From contig OY759263.1 of assembly GCA_963662155.1 (NCBI GenBank), positions 42,068,599 to 42,132,598 of the forward strand: a stretch of DNA of 64,000 bases, in the 5' to 3' direction. The notes under the pieces are model-generated. The model had not been told where the DNA came from and ran no database searches. It was given only the letters and a program-made list of their open reading frames with translations. The translations under genes and the position numbers were made by a program. The DNA is from Lamellibrachia columna. Its lineage: Eukaryota; Annelida; Polychaeta; Sabellida; Siboglinidae. Shown here piece by piece: positions 1-10,200 of this stretch. Numbering within the stretch: the first letter of the stretch is position 1; each line of letters starts with the position of its first letter.

Positions 1-1000
1 TGTCTCAACAATCGCACAAAAAGCCATGCGATGAAGGAAACCAAAAGACAGAATAAAAACAACCTTATAATTATAGATTTCAAGATACATGAACAATTAA
101 CCATCGTGTTATAAGATTACTGTCTTTAACACACCCTACCTCAAAATTTCACCTCCCACATATTTTTTAGGCCAACCTCCCACCTATTTTTTAGGCCAAC
201 TTCCCACCTCCCACCATTTTTTAGGACCAACATCCCACTTCCTACCAAATGGAACTAGCTGATGGTTTAGCTGATGAATAACCCCACAGGCGTAAGGCGT
301 ATATATCACATAATGACGCAAGCATCTGTAAATATGGGGGTGAACCAAATTAAATATATATTTTAATAACATCTATATCATGAAGTCATGTTACGTAAAT
401 GAACTTTCTGCACAAGGGCACTTTGTGGACACGCCCCAAACGACTGTAAGGAGAAGACAATTTTCATGAATATGCAGTAAAAGTTTATTTGTGCAACGAC
501 AACAATAACACACATTCCAAAAATGCATAAGCACACCAATATGCATATATTATTGTAGGTGTGAAATACATATCAATATATGTATAAAATTACAAGTGAT
601 TCTGCACAAACAACATTTTAGTTTATAATTTTTTTACCAACGCAAACATTGCTGGTTCAAGTGTTTGATGTATAAGTTAGATGCTACCACAGACCACAGT
701 TTTGAAGCCAAATACTATGCGGTTTGGTCAATAGTCAGGTGTGCAGATGTGCCTCAGCGTGCGGACATGCCTCAGCATGCGGACATGCCTCAGTGTCAAG
801 TCAATTCAGTCAATTCTGTAGTTAGCAGAATTGACTGAGTTGCTTGCAGTGTCTCATATCAACATAATGAGTTTTTTTAAACACAAAATGGGCTTATATC
901 TCATTAATAACTTTTCTTTGTAGTAGTACATAGAAATGAAAATAGACTTATATGTAATTGTCCAACAAATATGCTACAGCTGGAAAAAAAATTTAAATAA
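1..1000. other. AT-rich intergenic stretch with short tandem repeats
   Basis: No gene is visible here. Positions 141-250 hold about three imperfect copies of a roughly 28-bp unit (cctcccacctattttttagg-like). Positions 738-800 hold three copies of a roughly 20-bp unit (gcggacatgcctcag core). At 808-838 there is a short inverted repeat around gtcaattctg/cagaattgac. Confidence 0.5.
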
Positions 1001-1502
1001 AAAAAAATACATTAAACTTTGACCTAAATCTTGACTGGTGTGCTGCAGTTAAAATTATAACAGGGACAAAGAAATGTGTAATATTTAATGTATATATGCC
1101 ATATCAATGTAGTGGTAGTGAACCTTCCTATTTAGAAAAACTTGGTGGTATCGAGGCAATTACCGATGAACTGGACAATACTTGCTATGCTATTATTGGT
1201 GATTGGAATGTAAACTTTTGTGACATAGATAACTCAATGTTTGCTGGTCATATGTTAAATTTCTGTTCGGAGAATAATCTAATAATTTAATTCTGTGATT
1301 ATCTTCATATCAACTTGTACACATATGTAATTGAACAATGGAATACAACATCTTAGTTGGATCATGACAAGTAATGACTGTCACAATACTATAACTACTA
1401 TTGATATTCTATATGATGTAAGTCCAAAGTGCATGTCAATAATGACAATATTCCAAATCTATTGGATAGCAATATTGTTCCATATAATGTTGCTGCACAA
1501 TT

Positions 1503-1589
1503 GTCAGTGAGCATACAATATTTATTTATGTCCTTTTCAATCATATTATGATTGAAAAGGACATAAATAAATAATGTAAGCTCACTGAC
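1503..1589. repeat. 40-bp inverted repeat (fold-back) inside the LINE relic
   Basis: Arms at 1503-1542 and 1550-1589 match at 38 of 40 positions with a 7-bp AT spacer. The arm contains tttatttatgtccttttcaa. It lies between the EN and linker remnants and looks like a local inverted duplication of LINE sequence. Confidence 0.85.
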
Positions 1590-2042
1590 AAATATTTGCA
1601 TGAGACACATGCTACTACTAAAGTTATTGGTTGTAAAAACATAAACTGCAATGATGAAAGCCATACACATGCTATAAATAAAATGACATAGTAAGCTCAC
1701 TACTACATCCTGGTGAACAAATCACACATAAAAAGAACTACACGTGTAAGCCTGGCTGGGCAGAGTATGTTGATTTGTATGATGCATCCAGAGAAACTAG
1801 GCATGTGGATGAATGCTGACAAACCCAAACAGAATCTCATATTTGAATTGCATGTAAAAAGTAAGTTAAGGAGGCACTAGCTAAGAAATTAGCAGACCTT
1901 AACCGTGAGGCTTTCTGGAGAGAGATAAGGACCATAAATAAGTGTAATACTTCACTTCCTTCTAGCACTGAAGGTGTTTCAAATTGTGTCAATAACAGTA
2001 GTGTAGATACACGTGACCTTGAAGTCTCAGGTAAAGTAAAGG

Positions 2043-2330
2043 TAAGTTCTTGTCCTTAGGACTGCTCAAAGTGCTTTACACTTCACCGCCTGGCAGACAT
2101 GTTCATTCCAAGGCCATTCAGCCATGCTACAATTACTGCACGAAGACTATTCGTTCACATATCCACCACTGTCTGTAATGCCAGGTATTCATTTATACAA
2201 CTGAGTGAACTGTGGGATGGGATGATCAAACTTGCCAAAGGTTCAAAGCGACCACAGTGGGATTTGAAACCGGGTTCTCTTGATTGAGAGTTGGGCATTC
2301 AAACCGGTATGCTATCACACCCCACACTGA
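2043..2330 (-). mobile_element. tRNA-derived SINE, family A, minus orientation
   Basis: The reverse complement starts near 2330 with a tRNA-like head (ctctcaa anticodon-like loop and a degenerate B box around 2260-2275). It runs through a body shared with copies at 21690-22010, 12369-12664 and 63712-63912. The shared body includes gagtgaactg, a gaatacctgg-type block, and a tail matching gtgaagtgtaaagtgctttg and gagcagtcc. It interrupts the LINE relic, so it is the younger insertion. Confidence 0.75.
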
Positions 2331-2652
2331 AATCAGCAGAGGAAGTAACATGCGATTAAAAAGCTTGATGTTAATAAAATGTGGGTCTGATGGTGTATAT
2401 TCAGAGCATATAATATATGCATCCAACATACTTGTGCAATTGTTAGTATGTGTTTTACTAGCTGTATAGCTCATGTATGTCTGCCTGAGTCAATGCTGCC
2501 AGGTGTACTTGTAGTTGTACCAGTAATTAAGGACAAAGCTGGTAAAATTTCATCTTAGGCCCTAGCTAGTGTGTTTAGTTAACTTATTGAAATAATAATT
2601 ATTTTAGACAGGATTGAAATGTACGTGGATACTAATCTTAACCAGTTTGGTT

Positions 2653-3386
2653 GAAATGGACACTAATCTTAACCAGTTTGGTTTTAAGAAGAAACATGGA
2701 ACTGATCACTGTATATTTGTATTAAAAGAAGTCATTGATTTATATAGATCACTTAACGGTATATGTATTTGTAAGGCATTTGACAGAGTGAACTACAGAA
2801 CACTGTTTAAGAAACTCAGTGAAAGGGGTGTTCCAGGATATAATATTACATGTATTGACTTACTGGTATAAAAACCAGACCATGTGTATTAGGTGGGGTG
2901 ATGTATATTCTATTAAATTCAAAGTAACTAATGGTGTTTTATGTAATACACAAGATGTCCCCTGTCACAGTACACAAACATGTCACTGTGCAGATGATAC
3001 TGAAGGTAGCCAGCATCTCTAGGTGTGACCCTATGACCTTCCTGTTGCCCTATAATCCGAACCCAAGGAATGACATAATATAGCCAGTTGGTCATTTAAT
3101 GAAATGGACACTAATCTTAACCAGTTTGGTTTTAAGAAGAAACATGGAACTGATCACTGTATATTTGTATTAAAAGAAGTCATTGATTTATATAGATCAC
3201 TTAACGGTATATGTATTTGTAAGGCATTTGACAGAGTGAACTACAGAACACTGTTTAAGAAACTTAGTGAAAGGGGTGTTCCAGGATTATATATTACATG
3301 TATTGACTTACTGGTATAAAAACCAGACCATGTGTATTAGGTGGGGTGATGTATATTCTATGAAATTCAAAGTAACTAATGGTGTT
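2653..3386 (+). repeat. 286-bp direct duplication of LINE RT flanking a 162-bp insert
   Basis: Positions 2653-2938 and 3101-3386 are near-identical direct copies (offset 448 bp) of the same RT fragment. Only a few substitutions are visible, such as cagtga/tagtga and tattaa/tatgaa. Between them, 2939-3100 is an unrelated interspersed repeat whose second copy is at about 11271-11440. Confidence 0.85.
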
Positions 3387-3562
3387 AGACAAGGGGGGAT
3401 ACTATCCCCTTACTTATTCAATGTCTATGTAGATGTATTGAGTGAACAACTTAAACTGTCCAATGTTGGTTGTAATGTGAATTGACATTTGATTAATATG
3501 AAAGTTAGAAACTTAGTATATATATTTATGTGTAGATTAGATAGTTCATCTAATTATATTTT

Positions 3563-3563
3563 G

Positions 3564-3595
<32 letters not shown>

Positions 3596-3596
3596 T
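3563..3596. repeat. (GA)n microsatellite followed by a G run
   Basis: About 13 GA dinucleotides are followed by seven G, just upstream of the MULE left end. Confidence 0.95.
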
Positions 3597-4069
3597 GCGG
3601 CCTCTTGAAAATGAGACATTGGGCACATCTCATTTCAAGACAAAGGTGTTCCATTTCAAATTGTTTACCTGATCTAAAAGACTCACGTTGATCTCGGCCC
3701 CTGGCGATCTCGGCTCGTCGATCTCGGCCCGTGTTGACTTCGGCCCACGCCGATGTCGGCCTACCTATTGCCCGGCCCACCTATTTAGTTGTTGATTAGA
3801 TAGTTGTTCCCCCGTTGTTCGTGGTGTTGGGGGATATGTGTAAAGATATATGTATATTATTTATAAAGAAATAAAATGTTACACGGATGTTTACCTGTTT
3901 TTACGCTTTACCACGTCGATGTCGGCCCACGTCGATCGGCCCACATATTTTAATGAAGTTATTCGCGCAGTTGTCATTCTTGTAGTAAATTAACTGGAAC
4001 TTATTTTATAGGCATTTAAAATTGAATTAGAATAATCAAAACCATTTTTAATAAAGTCAATTAAGGCCC

Positions 4070-4615
4070 TATAGTAATCAGCTTGGTGCTCTTGCATTGT
4101 TTCGTTGAGCAGATCCTTTCATGCGATGTGTCCTTGATTTGTGTGCAGTACAAATGTGTTGAGGCCTTAGTCATTTCCCTGCTGCTCTGGCATTGTTTCG
4201 TTGAGCACATATGTTTGCGTTGTTTGTCTTTGATTTGTGTGTGGTAAGAACGTGTGGAGTCGGCAAAGACATTAGTCATCGGCTTAGTGCCCGTGCATTG
4301 GTTCAATGAGCAGCTCCTTTCATGTTATTTCTCTTAGATTTGTGTCTGTTAAGAAAGTGTGAAAGCCATAGTAATCGGTATGCTGCTCTAGCATTGTTTC
4401 ATTGAGCAGATGTGTTTGTGTTGTTTGTCTTTGATTTGTGTGTGGTAACAACGTGTGGAGTCGGCAGAGGCATTATCAATCAGCTTGGATTAATTACTTA
4501 CAGATTGTTTCCTTTTTTTGTCTTTGATTTGTGCATGATAAGAAACTATGCAGGCCATATAGTAATCGGCTTGCTGATTCAGCATTTTTTCATTGAGCAA
4601 GTCTTTGTTTGAATA
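4070..4615. repeat. Tandem array of about 103-bp units inside the MULE
   Basis: Five to six diverged units each contain gcattgtttcgttgagca followed by ctttgatttgtgtg. Unit starts lie near 4070, 4172, 4276, 4378, 4478 and 4566. Divergence among the units suggests an old array. Confidence 0.8.
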
Positions 4616-4846
4616 ACGACATAGCCGTTATACGGTCTGCTTGTTTACTGCATCCAGGCTATAATTAAAACCTGAATTTGTGTATATAAATGTTTTCAAA
4701 AGGGAAATATTTTACACCCGGAGACTGGTCCCCTTTTGAACAAGTTGAATGTAATACAAAAAGCTTCAGACATCTGCAGTATCTAACTGTTAATTTAGGT
4801 AGTGGTAAATAACACCAGCCCTGAATCCTGATTAACACCAGTATAT

Positions 4847-4938
4847 GTGCACCTGTGAGGTACAGATGCACCAGTGAGGTACATATGCACCAGTGAGGTA
4901 CAGATGCACCAGTGAGGTACAGGTGCACCAGTGAGCAG
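4847..4938. repeat. 18-bp minisatellite inside the MULE
   Basis: About five copies of caccagtgaggtacagatg, with variants at one or two positions. Confidence 0.9.
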
Positions 4939-5366
4939 TCCAATGAATACATCTTGAAGACAATTTAAAAATATCCTCTCACAATACTCAGAGTGCCTCC
5001 CTCGCAAACAATAATATCCACATATAATTTTATAACCCGTTCCCGACTCCCTATTCCGTTATACAAATGGATCCACCAAAAGTACTTGTTCTTAAGTACA
5101 TTTTTCAATGTACTCACACTGCAAATACCACCAATAATGTAGGGACCTACAGTAAATAATGCTGCAGTAGGTTGTTACAACAAATATGGAATATATGTGT
5201 GATTTTGTTTACTTTTGTTGGGAAAGCTGCATTGTCTTTTCGTCTTGCATTAATTTGGTGACTTAACTGCATTTTCTTGGAATGTAACCACCGTTTCTAG
5301 AATCCGCCAACCCCGTCACGGGAATTTCCAGACATGAGCTTAAACTTTTCTAGGTGTTCATGATAG

Positions 5367-5457
5367 CCAATCAGAACGTTAAACGGGGTGTGACTGTTTG
5401 AGTAGATGATTACGGTAGCCAATCATGGCTTGGTGCGGGTGTTATGTTTCTATAAAT
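5367..5457 (+). promoter_or_regulatory. CCAAT/TATA promoter of the MULE-borne ORF
   Basis: Two CCAAT boxes (5367-5371 and 5419-5423) and a TATA box (tataaata, 5451-5458) stand 43 bp before the ATG at 5501. The spacing allows a transcription start near 5480. The arrangement is canonical for RNA polymerase II; it is inferred from sequence only. Confidence 0.6.
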
Positions 5458-5500
5458 AGTGTGTTACTGTAGTAGAAAGGCTATTTACAACTCATTAGCA

Positions 5501-5646
5501 ATGCCGCCGTTACACCCATGCGTAGAATGCCACAGAAGAGTACAGACAAATTACAAAGCCGTACAGTGCGAATCGTGCGAGAAGTGGTGCCACATAAGAT
5601 GTGGAACCAGAATAGATGCCACCACATACCAACTTATGGTAGAAGG
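5501..5646 (+). CDS. PHD-like zinc-finger N-terminal exon of the MULE protein
   Basis: From the ATG at 5501 the reading frame gives CVECHRRVQ and then CESCEKWCHIRC. This is the first two-thirds of a PHD-type zinc finger: C-x2-C, C-x2-C, then W-C-H-x2-C. PHD fingers usually bind histone tails, and many large animal MULE proteins begin this way. A plausible donor (gaag followed by gtaata) ends the exon at 5646. Without splicing the frame stops at 5680, before the last PHD cysteines. The exon that should carry the final W-x-C-x2-C is not visible, because the sequence beyond it is a microsatellite. It is probably a broken remnant. Confidence 0.6.
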
Positions 5647-5761
5647 TAATATTGAGTTACTTTCATCATATATTGATTGACATAATAAAACCTGTTCACG
5701 ATCTTGCTTAGTGATTCTTGCATGTAGCGCCTCTGAGCTCGGATTCACAACACCAATAACT

Positions 5762-5784
5762 GTGTGTGTGTGTGTGCGTGCGTG

Positions 5785-5851
<67 letters not shown>

Positions 5852-5852
5852 A
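5762..5852. repeat. GT/GTGC microsatellite
   Basis: (GT)n passes into about seventeen GTGC tetramers. It abuts the transposase remnant and occupies the place where the transposase core would be expected. Confidence 0.95.
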
Positions 5853-6447
5853 AGTTGCGTACGCCAGTGACGACGGTACCTTCAAGTTCCTGCGGAAGGT
5901 TATGGCGTTGTGCTTTCTGCCAGCACAACACATCACACCAATCTTCCGACGACTGGAACAGGAAGCAACAGCCGCGCTGACTCCGCTTCTACAGTACGTC
6001 GGCCGCACCTGGATCGGGAGCAACGTCTGGACACCAGCAAGTTGGAGTGTGTACTTCCAGTCCGTGCGCACGAATAACGACCTCGAGGGCTGGCACACTC
6101 GCCTTAACGCCAGGGGTCGTGCTGGCATGAACTTGTACATGCTGGTGGCATTGCTGCACGACGAGTCAAGTATGATCCCTGTCCAGGTGCGGCTGGTGTC
6201 CGAGGGAAAGTTGCGGAGGCACCAGAGGAAGGTCTTCGTCGACTTGCAGCGAAGGATCTTTGGGTACTGGGAAGAGTATGAGGGTGGCGACCGCTTTGCC
6301 ATCCAACTCCTCAGAGCATGTGCCCGTCTCTACGGCCCACGAGTAACGTGTAGACACCGAGTGGGTTCATCGTCATTAACATTCTGTGCAGTACTGAGTG
6401 TATATTTAGTGAACTTTATCGCATTTTGTGCAGTTGTTCTACAGTAG
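5850..6447 (+). pseudogene. MULE-type transposase C-terminal remnant
   Basis: The frame is open from the end of the GTGC repeat to a stop at 6447. Recognisable blocks are FKFLRKVMALCFLPAQHI, then YVGRTWIGSN and WSVYFQSVRTNN, then DLEGWHTRLNARGRAGMNLY, and finally KLRRHQRKVFVDL. The T-N-N-D-L-E-G-W-H-x2-L-N block is the typical end of animal MULE transposases. No start codon belongs to it, and the DDE catalytic region upstream is absent. The reading-frame stretch of about 160 residues after the microsatellite is intact, suggesting fairly recent decay. Family assignment comes from memory of the conserved block. Confidence 0.7.
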
Positions 6448-6683
6448 TTGATAGTTTTTTAGCAGTGTTTTTTGGTATTATCAGATATGACATTTGTGAA
6501 GTGTGTATGAACAATATATACCGAATGTAATACACACACACGCACGCACGCACGCACACACAATGTAATGATGAGTTGTACATATGTATAATTGACAATT
6601 TGTACGTTTTTGTTCATAATAAACCACTTGGTATTATGGCATGATTACGTTGTGATTCCTATATAATTACATGTGTACGACTG

Positions 6684-6705
6684 ATATATATATATATATA
6701 TATAT
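6684..6705. repeat. (TA)n microsatellite
   Basis: Eleven uninterrupted TA dinucleotides within the MULE 3' part. Confidence 0.9.
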
Positions 6706-7136
6706 CCGTGCAGCAATTCTTTACACATACCTTTCTCCAAGAAACTAATTTACAATAAATAGTTTACACTTCACATGAATCCACTTATCATAAAATTGGT
6801 GGAATGAGTGGGCTGAGATTGACGTGGGCCGAGGTCAACACGGGCCGAGATCGACGGGCCGAGATCGCCAGGGGCCGAGATCGACGGACCCCATCTAAAA
6901 ATATACAACACATTAGTAAATATCTTACTGGCACACTGTCGCAACCGAACAACTACTACTAACTACCATACATGCAAAACGAGACAATTAAATCAACAAT
7001 GCGCTGCACTGCTACATTGCACGTCCATCTGCACGCATACGCCATAGCACACCGTTGAATATCCCCGCGCTGCGCTTCAATGGACTCTCCTTCCAGGTTC
7101 GCCTAGACTACCCAGGCGGCGCCACGAGCACCACTC

Positions 7137-7143
7137 TATAAAA
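7137..7143 (+). promoter_or_regulatory. TATA box of the SDR gene
   Basis: tataaaa lies in a GC-richer stretch, 83 bp before the ATG at 7226. This would put the transcription start near 7168 and give a 5' UTR of about 60 nt. Confidence 0.6.
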
Positions 7144-7225
7144 CCTGTCGCAGTCTCGTGACTTGTCGACTTGCCAAGAAGTTGTTGTGTAGTTGTTGTT
7201 TCGTCTGGTCTTTAATTCTTCGACA

Positions 7226-10200
7226 ATGGCCGGTGCGGACACGGAATACGGCATGCCTCTGGTCGACCTGCTACGCGGCCTCATCCTCTTCATATACTAC
7301 TGGTTGGAGGGAATTGCCCTGGCGATAATTCCGTCCAGCTTCCAACGCAAAACCGTCAGCGGTGAAAAAGTTCTAATCACAGGGGCAGGTAGGCATGCCT
7401 GTACTGTAGACGGAGACGTAGTCACTGAACCCGAAAATGAGCGCGTTTGTTTTGCTAACTTGCCACCACACTCGTGTCAGGTACCTTTCGTGTCATGCTG
7501 ACCTAGTCTTTCCGTCGTCTGCACGATACATAATGTGTGTACTAACCAACGGCCATTAGTCTTAGGCTAATTTATACAATTTATTGTATTTGGAATATGT
7601 CACAAGGGGTTCCGTCACAAGGTGCAACGGTCAAGAGGTCAGCACTGCTCCCTGGATTCGAGGAAGGGCGGCAAACAAGGGTGCTAATTACACGTTTTCT
7701 GATTATGGACCTCTTTAAAACGGTGTTGTACAATCAGTGAACCCACCAATGGACCCTGAATTTGGTAAATGTTTATTAAAACAAATAAAAACAGTTATGT
7801 TCAATGTTTATTAATGAAATTATGTATGATATTGATGGATTTGTTGTTGTAGATTTTAAATGTGTCAAAAACTAACATTTTGTCAATCTTTTATTTGCAT
7901 GATTTTCAGGGAAAATTAGTTAGGTAATTCAGTTAATGTTAAACAAAATTTGTTGTGCATGAATACTGACTGTGTAATGTATAGCAATTTGAAAGCTGGG
8001 GTGCTCAGCTATCAACTTTGTCTACCATTTTTGTATAACGGTGAGGTGACCGTAAAGCGAGGTTTGAATGTATGACATAATTATTATGTACGTAGAATGT
8101 CGGACCCCATGCAGTGCCAGTTTGTCATTGAAGTATGTGCCCCTAAATGCAGAGTGAGCACCAAATCCTTCTGAACAAGTAGCACTGTCTGTTGAAATCC
8201 TAGTAATCAACAAACAATGGTCGACAATGTTTCTTAAAGCCAATGACAAAAACTTCTGAACGTTTGAATTAGGAGGGTGGTATCTTCAAGGCCGTGGCTA
8301 CGCGTACGTGAGCCGTATCTTTAGACCTCGAGTCTAAAAGTACGGCAGTCATTCTGCGCATGCGCATACCTTTGGATTTCCGGTTACGTGAGCCGTATTT
8401 TTAGCCTAAATTCTAGAAGTACGGCAGTCATTGAGCGCATGCGCGTAATTTCATACGTGAGCCGTATCTTTAGCACTCGGTTCTAAACGTACGTGAGCCG
8501 TATGTTTAGTCACTGCTTTCGTTGTTTCATACGCGAGCCGTACGTTTAGCATTCAGTTCTAAACATACGTGAGCCGTATTTTTAGCAAATTTTTCTACAA
8601 GTCCAGCAGGCAGGCACTTTGGTCTTGCATTTTTTGTGAGCTATAATTAAAGATGTGTACATTGGAGGGAGCAGTACTTAATGGCTTCGATACTTAATAC
8701 CGACTTTTTATTAATTTACTAGTATATGTAATGTGTGTGTGTGTGCGTGAGCATTTTTAGTAACTGCTTTCGTTGTTTCATACGTGAGCCGTATGTTTAG
8801 CACTCAGTTCTAAACATATGTGAGCCGTATTTTTTAGCAAACTTCTAGAAGTACAACAGGCACTCTTTGCTCTTGCATTTTTGAGCTATAATAAAAAACT
8901 GTGTGTGCATGTTACATTGTAGGGAGCAATAAATAATACTGAAAGTGATTATATATATAGACATTTTATATGTATCTACCGATATATATATGTGTGTGTT
9001 TGAATGAACACAAAGCAACATTGTAGTGAACAACCAAGATAGTTTTATTAACCAAGCATAAATACAATTTAGATGGATGGATGCCTTGAATACATAATAC
9101 ACAATTGAAACCCGGTTACACTAGAACATATTAGGGTTGACTAATAAGGCGGTTTAATAAAAAATGGACTCAATCCATCATCCTCTGATGCAATATACAT
9201 GCTAATATGTTGGTAATTGTATACATTCATGTTAAACGTTTAGATTATATGGTGCGCATGGAACATACTTTATAAAAGACGTTTCTAAATATCTTGCTCT
9301 ACTAATAACGGAAATCATGGCACATCATACTAAATTAATTATAAGTCAACATATTTTCTACATGCTAAAACAGAACTCATGCACATGGAATATACCAAAA
9401 TATGTGTCTAAATACCTTACTATACCAATAACTGAAATCCTAACCCATCATACTAAATTAATTCTCCAATGACATATTTTCTACATGCGAAAACACGAAT
9501 GACCCTAATGTAAAACATTTCAACAGTGAACATGTAAAACACAGAATACACTAATGTAAAACATTTCTACATAGAATACACTAATGTAAAACATTTCTAC
9601 ATAGAACACACTAATGTAAACATGTACATGCTGCACTAATTAAAATATTCTCAATATGGCATCTATTACTATAATGTACTAATATACTAACTAATGTGTA
9701 TGGTGTGTATATGCATGTGCATGCATTGTGTTCACGTGCTGTACATGCATGGTAACATCTAAGCACACATGTATAATATACCTGTGTGCTTAGATGTTAC
9801 CATGCATGTACAGCACGTGAACACATTATATGGCAGACACTGAAGTGTTGATGTGTCACTTGAGCTGTCTGGCTGATGCGCTGCAGTTCACCGAACACAC
9901 GTTATGAATGAATGTTAAAAAAATAAACAAAGAATCCATGCCTAAAGAATACTTACTGATGAGCCTGTCACTGCCTTTTGCTGTTCGATTTGAATGTTTT
10001 TCCACCGCGTATACAACACGTCAACAGTACTGGCTACTGTCAGTAGTTGATCTCGGCAAAAACAAGATCTTTATTTGCCGTTTCTGCAACATTAGGACAG
10101 CGCTTCTTGTGTGACTCTATCGATCCCGAGCTGCGCTTGTACAAGTTGACAAATTTCGATTGTTTGTAATGACTAATTGCCGTTTCTAAATTAGATAAAC

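Larger units (their letters stand above)
1010..3490 (+). mobile_element. Degraded non-LTR retrotransposon (EN and RT remnants)
   Basis: Conceptual translation shows a fragment of an apurinic-type endonuclease near 1060-1290 (VYMPYQC followed by IIGDWNVNF, the typical EN block). A linker-like region lies around 1720-2030 (ALAKKLADLN and FWREIRTINKCN). Reverse-transcriptase blocks follow at 2655-3480: QFGFKKKHGTDHC, then KAFDRVNYRTLFKKL, then NGVRQGGILSPYLFNVYVD. Stops and frameshifts break every segment, so it is dead. A minus-strand SINE is inserted at about 2043-2330, and part of the RT is duplicated around a foreign 162-bp insert. The RT blocks resemble animal LINE ORF2 proteins of the kind abundant in marine invertebrates; the exact clade was not assigned. 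Confidence 0.8.
3680..6892. mobile_element. MULE-like DNA transposon, internally deleted, with TIRs and 8-bp TSD
   Basis: The left end (about 3680-3765) and right end (about 6808-6892) are inverted copies of each other. Both are built from reiterated tcgatctcggccc-type subrepeats, and more subrepeats sit at 3913-3950. The direct octamer atctaaaa flanks the element at 3672-3679 and 6893-6900, the length expected for Mutator-like elements. Inside are a TATA-driven PHD-finger ORF and the C-terminal part of a MULE-type transposase, both on the plus strand. The catalytic core of the transposase is missing, so this copy should be non-autonomous. The interior also carries two tandem arrays and a GTGC microsatellite. 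The assignment to MULE rests on the remembered family C-terminus (NNDLEGWHTRLN block), TSD length and TIR form. Confidence 0.75.

Noticed and set aside
5745..6302. Minus-strand open frame with a Thr-His-Ala-Arg run
   Set aside because: It is the complement of the GTGC microsatellite plus the transposase remnant.
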